This document shows positions 8,537-18,122 of a stretch of 29,003 nucleotides of DNA, piece after piece (position 1 is the stretch's first letter; each line of letters begins with the position of its first letter). The stretch spans positions 1 to 29,003 of the forward strand of contig JAUCBJ010000078.1 in NCBI GenBank assembly GCA_032718475.1, written 5' to 3'. Both the position numbers and the translations under genes were made by a program. Source of the DNA: Nemertoderma westbladi. Lineage: Eukaryota; Xenacoelomorpha; Nemertodermatida; Nemertodermatidae. The notes below the pieces were generated by a model. The model ran no database searches. It was not told where the DNA came from and saw only the letters and a program-made list of their open reading frames with translations.

Positions 8537-11361
8537 GAGGAGAGAAACATCATCGCAATCCTTTTACTAATTGTTGCCTTATAAATGCCAGGTCAATAAA
8601 GTCAAAACTTTCTGACCTTGAACAGCTGCAACGTTGTGACGGTTACGAAATAATTGCTATAACTGAATCGTGGCTTACTGATGATGTGTGCGACAAGATG
8701 ATTAATTGTGAAGACAACTTTCGTGTTTTTCGGTGTGATCGCGGTTCCCTAGGCGGGGGCGTTGCTATCCTGATTCGCAAGGACATCAAGTGTGTCCAGG
8801 TCAATTTGCCCCCCAATTTCGTTGATAAGGTCGAACTGGTCGCGCTTGACTTTGTGGGAGCTTCCCCTAGCCGTTTTATTTGTGTTTACCGGTCAAATAA
8901 TCCTAATCGAGCATCGTTAGAACTTGATAAACTTCTCTCTGATTGCCTTGCCTTTCTGTGTAATACTTCGCAACCTTGTACTGTTGTTGGCGACTTTAAC
9001 TTGCCAGACATTGATTGGGAAAATATGTCACATCCAGATAATGCTACTTACAATTTATTTTCTGAATGTTTTTTAGATAACAGTCTGAAACAGTTGCAAT
9101 TGAAACCCACTAGGGGTAATAATATCTTAGATCTTGTATTTTGTACTGAGGATATTTTTATTTCAAGTATTGATGTTACTGAACCGTTTGCTACTAGCGA
9201 CCACAGTACTGTTGTTTTTAATATTTTATCATCTAATCGTATTGATTCCACATCCGATGTTGGTTTTTATGATTTTAAACTAGGGAATTATGAAGGTTTT
9301 TCTGAATACTTAAATGACACTAACTGGAATTTATTATTTGAAAATTGTGTCTCTGTTAATGATTTTTGGGATGGGTTTGGTGCAATCATTAGTAATGGTA
9401 TTAAGAAATTTATACCTTTTAATGTTTGTAAAAGTAAGAAGAATAACGTTTTCCCTGAGTTTGTAAGATTATTGCAACGTAAAAAGAAACATCTTTGGCG
9501 GAGACGCCACACTGTCAATGGTGAAAAGGAGTACAAAAAATGTGCTAAAGCGGCCTCGCGCGCTACCTTTAGAGCTGCTTGCATTAGGGAAAACCGCATT
9601 CTTTCATCTGGTAATTTAAGTGATATTTTTAGTTACATAAACAATAAACGTAATCTTAAATCAGGAATTTCCCCATTCAAATATAAAGGTGCTACAGTCG
9701 TTGATGACTTGGAGAAAGCTAATATTCTTTCCGAAGTTTTCGCCGAAAACTTTACAGTAGATAATGGGAATACTCCCATGTTTGCAAGGCGAGCCCCATT
9801 AAATGCCAATAAGTCTACTATCGATTTTTCTCCAGTAAATGTATTTGCTATGCTAAATAAAATTGGTGCCAAAACAAGTCGAACGCCAGACAATTTTCCT
9901 AGCTTTTTGTATTCAAAACTTGCATCGTGTCTTGCTGCCCCATTATCGGTTATTTTTCAGGTTTCTTTTATCAGCCATGCTTTACCTACTATTTGGTTGA
10001 CAGCATATGTTGTACCTGTGTATAAGAAAAATGATGCTTCCGACCCTTATAATTACAGGCCTGTTTCACTTACTTGCATAGCATGTAAAGTAATGGAATT
10101 GTGCATTAAAGATGAATTGTTATCGTATTTATATTTGCACAAACTTATAAACAAGGCACAGCATGGTTTCCTGAAAAAACGTTCGACCTGTACCCAACTA
10201 TTGAACTGTGTTAATGAATGGTGCAATTTACTAGATAAAAGAAAGAGTATAGATGTAGTGTATATTGATTTCTCTAAGGCTTTTGATTCGGTGGTGCACA
10301 GTAAACTTATCGCTAAATTAGCCAGTTATGGGATTTCTGGGAATCTTATATTATGGTTCACAGCTTTTTTAACGAATCGAACTCAACAAGTTGTTGTTGG
10401 TAATGCCTTTTCTACCGTATGTGACGTCATTTCCGGCACTCCTCAAGGAACAGTATTAGGGCCGATGTTGTTTATAATTTTTATTAACGACTTACCAGAT
10501 GTGGTGCATTTTGTGACGTGTAATTTGTTCGCTGATGATGTTAAGTTGCATTCAGTAGTCACCGACTGTACTAATTTAATTCGTGCTCTACATATTTTGG
10601 AATCTTGGGCTGATACTTGGCAATTGAAAGTTGCAGCTCATAAGTGCCATGTGCTTCAAATAGGAACATACGGCCGAGATAATGGTGCTATTACTTACCA
10701 GTTGTGCGGTAGTATTTTGAAACCGAAAGCATCGTGTAGGGACTTGGGAATTACCATGTGCAGTGACTTAAATTTTAACCTATATTGTCGTGAACAAGTT
10801 TCCAAGGCGTTCAAGATTGTAAATATTATTTTCAGATGCTTCTGTACAAATAATACTCGTGCCTTTCTCACTGCTTTTAAATCCTATGTACGACCTTTAT
10901 TAGAATATTGCACCTCTGTTTGGTCGCCCTATCATGTTGGAGCAATTGATCTCCTTGAGCGTGTACAAAGATATTTTACGCGCCGACTTTTTCGACGGTG
11001 CAATTTGGAACCTGTAGGTTATTTAGATAGGATTAGGATATTAAAACTACAACCTCTTGAAGTGCGCCGTGTTATTTTTGACTTAAAAATGGCACATTCT
11101 ATAGTTTACAGTAATATTGACTTAAATTTGAACGATTTCTTCACTATTGCGCCGAGAGCTGGACTTAGAGGTCACGAGCTTAAACTCTACCATAAACAGT
11201 CGAGGCTTCTAATGTGCAAGAATAATTTTGCCCACCGAGTAGTTCCAATTTGGAACTGGCTCCCATCGGAAACTGTCAATACTGAAAGTAAATTTTTATT
11301 TTCCAAAAAGCTTAAAGACCTTGACCTGCTATCTTTTTGTAAATTTAATAGAAATTTGTAA
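8530..11361 (+). CDS. LINE B ORF2: apurinic endonuclease and reverse transcriptase
   Basis: The frame is open from 8458 to 11361 with no ATG before 8698. A start there would cut off the conserved endonuclease N-terminus (INARSIKSKL at about 8581, AITESWL at about 8659). Entry from ORF1 at 8530 gives about 943 residues. The endonuclease motifs are complete: Asn in NARS, Glu in TESWL, GDFNLPDIDW (about 8989) and SDHSTVVF (about 9199). RT motifs follow: YRPVSLT, KKRSTCTQLL, VVYIDFSKAFDSVVH, GTPQGTVLGPMLF and the catalytic FADD at 10528-10539, then a thumb/C-terminal region with RPLLEYCTSVWSP. There are no stops or frameshifts and all catalytic residues are present, as expected of a young element using target-primed reverse transcription in the nucleus. 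Confidence 0.9.
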   Translation, partial: RVGGEKHHRNPFTNCCLINARSIKSKLSDLEQLQRCDGYEIIAITESWLTDDVCDKMINCEDNFRVFRCDRGSLGGGVAILIRKDIKCVQVNLPPNFVDKVELVALDFVGASPSRFICVYRSNNPNRASLELDKLLSDCLAFLCNTSQPCTVVGDFNLPDIDWENMSHPDNATYNLFSECFLDNSLKQLQLKPTRGNNILDLVFCTEDIFISSIDVTEPFATSDHSTVVFNILSSNRIDSTSDVGFYDFKLGNYEGFSEYLNDTNWNLLFENCVSVNDFWDGFGAIISNGIKKFIPFNVCKSKKNNVFPEFVRLLQRKKKHLWRRRHTVNGEKEYKKCAKAASRATFRAACIRENRILSSGNLSDIFSYINNKRNLKSGISPFKYKGATVVDDLEKANILSEVFAENFTVDNGNTPMFARRAPLNANKSTIDFSPVNVFAMLNKIGAKTSRTPDNFPSFLYSKLASCLAAPLSVIFQVSFISHALPTIWLTAYVVPVYKKNDASDPYNYRPVSLTCIACKVMELCIKDELLSYLYLHKLINKAQHGFLKKRSTCTQLLNCVNEWCNLLDKRKSIDVVYIDFSKAFDSVVHSKLIAKLASYGISGNLILWFTAFLTNRTQQVVVGNAFSTVCDVISGTPQGTVLGPMLFIIFINDLPDVVHFVTCNLFADDVKLHSVVTDCTNLIRALHILESWADTWQLKVAAHKCHVLQIGTYGRDNGAITYQLCGSILKPKASCRDLGITMCSDLNFNLYCREQVSKAFKIVNIIFRCFCTNNTRAFLTAFKSYVRPLLEYCTSVWSPYHVGAIDLLERVQRYFTRRLFRRCNLEPVGYLDRIRILKLQPLEVRRVIFDLKMAHSIVYSNIDLNLNDFFTIAPRAGLRGHELKLYHKQSRLLMCKNNFAHRVVPIWNWLPSETVNTESKFLFSKKLKDLDLLSFCKFNRNL

Positions 11362-11820
11362 ACATGCGCATATTTTTATTTTTTTTTTATTATTTTTGTG
11401 AATCATAACAATCAATTTTTATTGTGAATATTTTATTGCACATAGCTTACTGTTTACTGTACCCTTGTATTTATTTGATTTTAAATTTTCAGCACTGCTT
11501 CTGTCTATTCTACTGCACCGTTTTATGCTTTTTTATTTTGAATGTAAATATGATATCTTTATTCACTGCACCAAATTTATTTTTTATTTTATTTTTTTAT
11601 CAATTTTCAGAAATTCGTAGACTATGACATTGTTGCGTTAATTTTAATTTTACTTTGTAGAATATATTTCTGTATTTTTGTGTAATTTTAGAGCCTGCTC
11701 GGGCAACCGTAAGTGTTTAATTTTTAATAACCTGGTTGTTTTCTCTCCTCATGTACTTTTAATTTAATTTTTATAAATACATAGAGTGATAATAATAAAA
11801 ATAAATAAAATAAATAATAG
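11362..11820 (+). other. LINE B 3' untranslated region and A/T-rich tail
   Basis: Very T-rich with no coding content; the 67-codon frame at 11424-11627 is low-complexity Phe/Leu/Ile. It ends in a run of ATAATAATAAAAATAAATAA type, which serves as tail and likely priming end. LINE A coding sequence resumes directly after. Confidence 0.75.
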
Positions 11821-14187
11821 ACAGTAGAGATCCTAACGAAATAGCACAAAAATTAAATGATTGCCTTAAGGAGGGAATTAACAAGTTTATACCTCATAAA
11901 GTAGTAAAATCACGATCAACCGATCCTAAATGGATCACACCATTTCTGCGTCAACTTTTTAGAAAACGTAAGAAATGCCATAAAAAAGCATTAAAAACGC
12001 AAGATGATTCAATGGAGTGGAACGAATATCGCAGACTTAGAAATCATGTTATTCAACAAGTGCGGATTGCAAAAAATGCATATAATCGTATAATGTATGA
12101 AAAGCTAAGTACTAGTGGTCAAATGACACAAAAAGAGTGGTATTCTTTCGCAAAGAATACCCTTGGGAAAACAAAAGTTACTAATATACCATTCCTAATT
12201 GAAAACAATACATGTCTTGTTGAGGCTAGTGCAAAAGCTGAACTCTTAAATAACTTCTTTATTGATCAAACAAAACTACCATCTCCATTGAACCCTCTGC
12301 CTATACTGGACTATGAAAATGAAAATATTACCATCTTAGAAAATATAACAATTAGTGAGGAAGACGTTCTGGAATCACTAACTAGTTTGACATCTGATAA
12401 AGCATCTGGTCCTGACGGCATTGGCCCCAAGGTAATCAAAGCTATACGTACAAGTATATCCTCATTGCTAAGTGTTATTTAATATCTCATTACTAATATC
12501 TCTTTGGAAATACTCTAACGTAAGCCCAGTCTTTAAGAAGAACGAAACATACTATTGCTCCAACTATCGGCCAATTTCATTGCTCTGCATTCTATCCAAG
12601 GTAATTGAAACTGTCGTTCGTAAACATCTCTGGGAATTTCTACGTAATAAACTTTCTGAACATCAGTCTGGTTTTATATCTGGAGATGGTTGTGTGTACC
12701 GTTTACTACAACTTTACGATGACTTTTGCCGTGCATGGGACGACGGCGATGTGTCACAGATTATTTTCTGTGATATATCGAAAGCGTTTGACCGTGTATG
12801 GCATCAAGGCCTATTGCACAACCTAGAACGAATTCGGATTCGTGGGAGGTTGCTAGGTTGGTGTGCAAGTTACCTGTCGGGACGTTACCAACGGGTTGTA
12901 CTCGATGGCGTTGCATCTGTATATATGCTTATTTTAGCAGGCGTGCCGCAAGGCAGCATCTTGGGTCTGCTGCTATTCCTTATTTATATCAATGATTTAA
13001 TCGATGTATTGAAATCCACGGCATCACTTTTTGCAGATGATACGTCATTGTACACTCGATTACAGCATCCTTCAGTTAGGGCCCATTTTATAAACACAGA
13101 CCTCTGTTCACTTCATGAGTGGGCACTTAAATGGCTTGTTACAATTAAATTAACCCATCCAAAACAGTAGTAATGACAATGGCTGGTAGTTTTCCATACC
13201 AGACTTTGCCAGTCTATTACAATAATACTGCCCTACCTATGGTAGAGTCTCACAAACATGTAGGTGTCACCTTCTCACCCACTTTTAACTTTACAGATCA
13301 CATTCATACGATTATCAGTAGAATCTCAATGTCAGTTGCGGCATTAAAGAAATCGAAATATCTCATCCCAAAAAAATATATTATACAAATATACAAACGT
13401 TTCATTAGACCAACACTAGAATACGCCAGCCCTGTCTGGTCCGGTATCTCTGACGAAAATTCAGAATTGCTGGACCAGATTGAGTTGGATATTTTGAGAA
13501 CGGCCACTGGGGCACCACGTGGTACATCTCATTACAAATTGTATGACGAGTGTGGCATACAAAAATTATCAGATCGTAGAAATGCCAACTGCCTATTATA
13601 TTTCTACAAGATTGTGAATGGTCTTGCCCCTGGCTACCTGTCACGACTGCTGCCACCATCAGTTGGCGAGGCCAGTCAATACAGATACCCATTGCGCAAT
13701 GCGATTGACATCTCGTTGATACCGACACGGAAAGAACTATACAATAAATCATTTTTTCCCGCAACGATCAGAAAGTGGAACTCCCTACCAATCGCAATAC
13801 GCCAACTCCCGATCACACTGTTTCGATCTAGGTTATTTTCTTCACCTACTATAAATCCATATACGCACCTCGGGTCTAGAATTACACAGGTATGCCTATG
13901 CCAAATGCGGCTTGGATGTAGTAACTTAGGTGCTGATGGTAAGTCGACACCTCAGTGAATCTCCAGCTTGCGGCGGCTGTGGCGTAACTGAGGACGCCCA
14001 GCACTACCTTCTTCACTGCCCTTCCTATTCCACCCATCGGCAAAAACTATTTGATGAGCTACAATCAGCTGGAATAACCACAAACATCGAAGCTTTTCTA
14101 CAGGGCCGTGGTGTACCACTTTCTAAACAACCTAAGCTTGTAGAGGAACTTGGACAGTTCATCTCAGGCACTGGTAGATTCAACTAA
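11820..14187 (+). pseudogene. LINE A ORF2, 3' part: reverse transcriptase and C-terminal zinc knuckle
   Basis: The protein resumes at DSRDPNEIAQKLNDCL, the linker that follows the endonuclease in this family, then FIPHKVVKS and the helical pre-RT region. RT motifs are DKASGPDGIG, SNYRPISLLCILSKVIE, IIFCDISKAFDRVWH, GVPQGSILG and FADDTSLY, so the active site is kept. After the thumb (RPTLEYASPVWSG) comes a C-terminal Cys/His knuckle, CGGCGVTEDAQHYLLHC, seen in several Jockey/CR1/L2-group LINEs. Frame breaks occur at about 12470 (next to a TAA), at about 13150 (one-base indel before NPSK-type sequence) and at about 13935. It is clearly older than LINE B. Confidence 0.88.
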
Positions 14188-14594
14188 AATTTTTTTATTG
14201 GAAATATAATAATTTCAAAAGTATTCTTGAAATATACTTGTAGAGTGGAAGGTCTCATGAACGTCTAAACTGAAGATATGAATTTGCGTTTTATAGCATT
14301 TTATATAACTTTTCTAACCCTAGCAGGGATGCATTAGTACCTTAGTTAACCTTTTAAGTAATATTAATTTGTAATGTTAGTATTGTCATTTACCAATCTA
14401 TATTAATTAATTACACATTTACCGGTTTGTAACATTGCAAATTGCAATATGAGAACGTTAATATTTTTATATATTACCCAGCAACTGGATATAGGCGTAC
14501 GTATTCCTATACACTATAATCAATATTGTAAATTTAATTAATATGCCTGCTAAGTTGTTCTAATATACGCACTACCTGTTTAAAAAAAAATAAA
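14188..14594 (+). other. Probable LINE A 3' non-coding region and AT-rich spacer
   Basis: No coding content. It is AT-rich and ends in A-rich sequence just before the 114-bp minisatellite. The end of LINE A cannot be set without another copy. Confidence 0.5.
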
Positions 14595-15215
14595 GATTGC
14601 ATAAGTAGGCCTACTAGGTGTAGGCAGCCACAGAATGAGTGAAACCGGTCCAGTCTGCGGTATAGTACCAGTAACAATATATGTAGAATGTGTTGTCTGC
14701 TTCCTACAGATTGCATACGTAGGCCTACTAGGTGTATGCAGCCACAGAATGAGTGAAACCGGTCCAGTCCTTGGTACGGTACTGGTAATGACATATGTAG
14801 AGTGTGCTGTCTCCTTCCTATAGATTGCATAAGTAGGCCGACCTACTAGGTGTAGGCAGCCACAGAATGAGTGAAACCGGTCCAGTCCGCGGTATAGTAC
14901 CAGTAACAATATATGTAGAATGTGCTGTCTGCTTCCTACAGATTGCATAAGTAGACCTACTAGGTGTAGGCAGCCACAGAATGAGTGAAACCGGTCCAGT
15001 CTGCGGTTTAGTACCAGTAACAATATATGTAGAATGTGTTGTCTGCTTCCTACAGATTGCATACGTAGGTCTACTAGGTGTAGGCAGCCACAGTATGAGT
15101 GAAACCGGTTCAGTCCGTGGTACGGTACTGGTAACGACATATGTAGAGTGTGCTGTCTGCTTCCAACAGATTGCATAAGTAGGCCTACTAGGTGTAGGCA
15201 GCCACAGAATGAGTG
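14595..15215. repeat. 114-bp minisatellite, about 5.4 copies
   Basis: ATTGCATA recurs with spacings of 114, 114, 118, 114 and 114 bases; the 118 comes from a 4-base insertion GACC next to TAGGCC at about 14837. Copies differ by 5-10 scattered substitutions, with alternating subtypes (CAGTCTGCGGTATAGTACCA versus CAGTCCTTGGTACGGTACTG). The last unit breaks off at AATGAGTG near 15215. Because 114 is 3 x 38, long open frames run through both strands. I take these as by-products. Confidence 0.95.
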
Positions 15216-15229
15216 CTACATATGATCAG

Positions 15230-16450
15230 GACCCGCCAAAATAAAGTAAATAAGAGGGGCCATTTATATTTTGGGTGAGTAAATACTCTGTTCAGGTGTA
15301 AAAATTCCAGTGTGAGTGGGCTTTGTATACCACTCGGTTGAAAAACCAGTCTGTGTTCATTCAACTAAAACATCCAGGAATGGAAGACGTCCTTCCTTCT
15401 CAGTTTCCATAGTGAACTTGGCACTAGGATCTAATGAATTCATAAAATCTAGGAATGATGACGGTCGGTTTCCTCCGGGATCAAATGTGAGAATAGCGCC
15501 ATCTATGAGTCTTTTATATAACTCGGGAAGGATATCATGGTCACATTCATCAAATCGATATTCAAGCATAAACATGAAAAATACAGCCAATGGTAAACCC
15601 ATCGCGAGATCATCTTTCTGAATATAATCAACGATATTAAACTTGAAAAAATGTCCATCCAATTTATCACTGTGCCCCAAAGCCAACAAAATCTTTGAAG
15701 AGCATCGAGAAAATCGAATGTGTCTGTCAAAGTAAATTTCAAGGGCAGTGCCTTCTTTAGTCAAAAGTCCATCTCCTTAGCTAACTTGTAGGTGTAGCAG
15801 CTCGTTGCGGACAAAATCGGATGCATGGGTACTCCTTCCTTGTGTATTTTCGCCAACCCGTACAACCTCGCAGGTTGACTTCCCACCACCTTAAGTTGTT
15901 TATACTTATGTTCTGGTAATTCACATGACTTTAGAGAATCATTGAACTTATCCTCTATCACACAAGTAGTATCACGAGTTTGTCTAGGATGATATTGATA
16001 CTTATCAAGCTTAGTTGAGACATTCAAAATTAAATTCATTTTTTGAATATATTCTTCTCTATCTAAAATTACAGTTCCATTTCCTTTATCGAATTTACAG
16101 ACATAAATCGATGTGTCTTTAGACAGATTAAGCAATGTATTCTCAATGTTACTTAAATGCACTGGAGGTTGGCTAGTGTAGCCCAAAATAAGAGACTTAA
16201 TAAGTGCTCTATGTTCCATACATTGTGATGGGCTAAGGTCATCCTCCTAAAGACGTAACAAATTCTGAAAAAATCATTCCAATTCAATTTTGACTTTTAT
16301 GGAGTCAACTTTTTTAAATCCAATAGACATATTGAAACCCAGTTTTAGACAGTCCAATTCCGTATTGGAAATAATTCTACTCGATCTATTAATGACTGTG
16401 TTTTCCTTAGTAAACTTGTTTCCACTCTCTTTATATTGTAGAAGATTTTC
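15230..16450 (-). pseudogene. Penelope-like element reverse transcriptase remnant (minus strand)
   Basis: Reading from about 16450 down: NRSSRIISNTELDCLKLGFN (PLE N-terminal region), a stop near 16280, KFDKGNGTVILDREEY (about 16096), ARLYGLAKIHKEG (about 15870), TYKLAKEMDF, a TGA stop at about 15759, then TDTFDFLDA. After a frameshift come DDLAMGLPLA (RT motif 4), YKRLIDGAIL where YxDD should be (15498-15515), and KFTMETEKEGRLPFLDVLVE, the typical PLE post-catalytic segment. Past a stop, VVYKAHSHWNF resembles the PLE YRKPTHT block. The catalytic Asp pair has become Asp-Gly. No GIY-YIG domain follows; the minisatellite begins instead. It is from a different PLE lineage than the remnant at 206-815. 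Confidence 0.88.
15701..15857 (-). repeat. 157-bp inverted repeat, arm 1 (inside PLE RT)
   Basis: The reverse complement matches 16776-16932 at 153 of 157 positions with no indels. This arm has TGA where the other has TGG (codon after MDF). Confidence 0.97.
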
Positions 16451-16459
16451 AAGTTTTTT

Positions 16460-16775
16460 CCTCAGTCATTGTTTTTATCATTAATCGGTGATGCATTAGT
16501 TCGCCTAATGTGTTCGAATACTGCCTGGCATACTATCGGTGCGAGTATTGTACTAACGACATCGTAAAGTCTGTCGAGTCTTGTAGAGATGCGAGCAACT
16601 TTGCCCTTCAAGGATCATAAGCATTTCCTCACGATGTTTCGCCTTTGCCGAGCAAACGATTCAGAGTAACAAACAAGTGGTTCAGGAATTCGTATATGGG
16701 TAAACTTGGGTATGATATGTTCATCATTCATGAAACATCATTCTTAAATTTGAGTTGTAATTCTAGAATATATTA
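16460..16775. other. Gene-free spacer between the inverted arms
   Basis: No protein similarity is seen in any frame. The 64-codon plus-strand frame at 16290-16484 is antisense to PLE sequence for most of its length. Confidence 0.5.
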
Positions 16776-16932
16776 GTTGGCGAAAATACACAAGGAAGGA
16801 GTACCCATGCATCCGATGTTGTCCACAACAAGCTGCTACACCTACAAGTTAGCTAAGGAGATGGACTTTTGGCTAAAGAAGGCACTGCCCTTGAAATTTA
16901 CTTTGACAGACACATTCGATTTTCTCGATGCT
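16776..16932 (+). repeat. 157-bp inverted repeat, arm 2 (isolated PLE RT piece)
   Basis: It encodes LAKIHKEGVPMHP through TDTFDFLDA in one open frame, keeping the Trp codon that is a stop in arm 1. No PLE sequence is seen on either side. Its 3' end joins the RTE-like fragment directly at 16932. Confidence 0.97.
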
Positions 16933-17551
16933 AATTAATGTTGATGGAAACTTGACAACCATTGACAATAATCAACTAAGGAAGGTTGACGACTTCCAGT
17001 ACCTTGGATCATGGATAGAGAGTAGCAAAAAGGACATAGAAGTTAGGAAAGCAAAGGCATGGGTAGCTCTATCAAAAATGGATAGCATCTGGAAATCAGA
17101 TCTCTCCAGGCACCTGAAGACTAAGTTCTTTTGAGCCATAGTGGAAAGTGTATTTTTATATGGGGTTGAGACCTGGACACTGACTAAATCACTTGAACAA
17201 CGAATTGATGGTTGCTACACAAGACTACTAAGGGCAGCCCTAAACATAAGCTGGAGACAACACATGACAAACGCCGAGCTTTATGGTACAATACCACCTG
17301 TATCAACCACCCTCCGTGAACGCAGATTAAGATTCAGTGGACACTGCTGGCGAAGTAAAGACGAGGTCATACCAGATCTACTTTTCTGGCAACCAACTCA
17401 TGGAAAGAGTAGTTGTGGACGACCGGCCATAACATATATAGATCAACTTGAAAGTGATACTGAACTTGGGAGAAACGAAATTGCGACAACTATGGAGAAT
17501 CGGGAAGCCTGGAAGGATCTCATTTCCACTGTCCGAGTTCGCTCGACCTAG
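16928..17551 (+). pseudogene. RTE-like LINE ORF2 C-terminus
   Basis: The end of a non-LTR RT protein: FQYLGSWIESSKKDIEVRKA, then a stop at 17132, then VESVFLYGVETWTLTKSLEQ, RLLRAALNISWRQHMTNAELYG, RRLRFSGHCWRSKDEVIPDLLFW and HGKSSCGRP. This is the conserved post-RT region of RTE/RTE-like LINEs (LYG.ETW, FAGHC, GRP). The RT core itself is absent, so the copy is 5'-truncated. A short (TAG)n run follows the stop. It fuses upstream to the 157-bp PLE piece. Confidence 0.85.
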
Positions 17552-17562
17552 TAGTAGTAGTA
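17549..17562 (+). repeat. Short (TAG)n tail
   Basis: Four to five TAG units directly overlap and follow the stop codon of the RTE-like frame. Simple-repeat 3' tails are normal for RTE-group LINEs, so this probably marks the element's 3' end. Confidence 0.7.
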
Positions 17563-17563
17563 A

Positions 17564-17904
17564 TGTTGACACTTGCTTCTCTTGCATTTATGTACTGTAA
17601 GTTGGACATATAGGGGGAATTCACTGCCGGGTGCAATTACTTGAAATTATCAGTTTCAGTCTAAATCAGTCAATAGATTAATATTAATATTATTACTATT
17701 ACTATTACAGGAACAACGAATCTCCATCTAATTCCACTACTACTGATACTATGATCATTATGCTGCATTGCAGCTGCATTATATATAATACATATATATT
17801 TAAAATGAATTGAATATTTATTTCCTTAATTATAAAAACAGTTTAACAATTAAACAATTAAATATATACTACTAGGATCGGCATGCTGCATCGCAGCTGC
17901 ATTT
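17564..17904. other. AT-rich spacer with a repeated 20-bp motif
   Basis: No gene. ATGCTGCATTGCAGCTGCAT at 17759 recurs with one change (ATTGC to ATCGC) at 17883. The inner TGCAGCTGCA is a palindrome and the sequence between the copies is almost pure A/T. Confidence 0.6.
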
Positions 17905-18122
17905 TTAAGAATGCTGTGCCGGCTTGTCAACAAAATTGCACCGCCACAACTCCCTATCACCCATGACATTTGCTAGATCATCCGCATCTTTAAGGCCAGT
18001 GTCCTTTAAGATGCGTCTCAAGAAAGTCATGGGCTGTCCACCATGCTTATTCACTCCATGAGGCTGCCAAAGTACAAGATTATGCACTGGCTGGTCCTCA
18101 CGGCGAAAGCAATGTCCTGCAA
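17905..18122 (-). pseudogene. Second RTE-like LINE C-terminal fragment (minus strand)
   Basis: Reading from about 18122 down: AGHCFRREDQPVHNLVLWQP, HGVNKHGGQPMTFLRRILKD, then LANVMGDRELWR. It matches the same post-RT block as the plus-strand fragment at 16928-17551 (FSGHCWR, LLFWQPTHG, ENREAW) but is clearly a different element. Only the last 70 or so residues remain. The two fragments meet tail to tail across 340 bases. Confidence 0.8.

Larger units (their letters stand above)
7268..11820 (+). mobile_element. LINE B: full-length, apparently intact CR1-like LINE nested in LINE A
   Basis: About 4.55 kb, a usual size for CR1. The order is a short 5' untranslated region, ORF1 (7397-8536), overlapping ORF2 (to 11361), and an AT-rich 3' region ending in an A/T-rich tail of AATA-like units (about 11785-11818). 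On both sides lie parts of one LINE A ORF2, endonuclease before and RT after. I could not find an exact target-site duplication: GATCTTAAC (7243) and GATCCTAAC (11829) match at 8 of 9 bases but sit in different codon phases. Boundaries are therefore good to about 20 bases. Confidence 0.85.

Noticed and set aside
8362-9893. Several minus-strand frames of 63-103 codons across LINE B
   Set aside because: They are antisense to ORF1/ORF2 and show no domain.
11424-11627. 67-codon Phe/Leu-rich frame
   Set aside because: Low-complexity translation of the T-rich 3' untranslated region of LINE B.
7243-11837. GATCTTAAC / GATCCTAAC as the LINE B target-site duplication
   Set aside because: It has one mismatch, and the two copies lie in different codon phases of LINE A; chance similarity cannot be excluded.
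14580-15176. 198-codon minus-strand open frame with repeating MQSVGSRQHTLHM units
   Set aside because: It is the 114-bp minisatellite read in frame; the period is a multiple of three, codon use shows no constraint, and other frames are open too.
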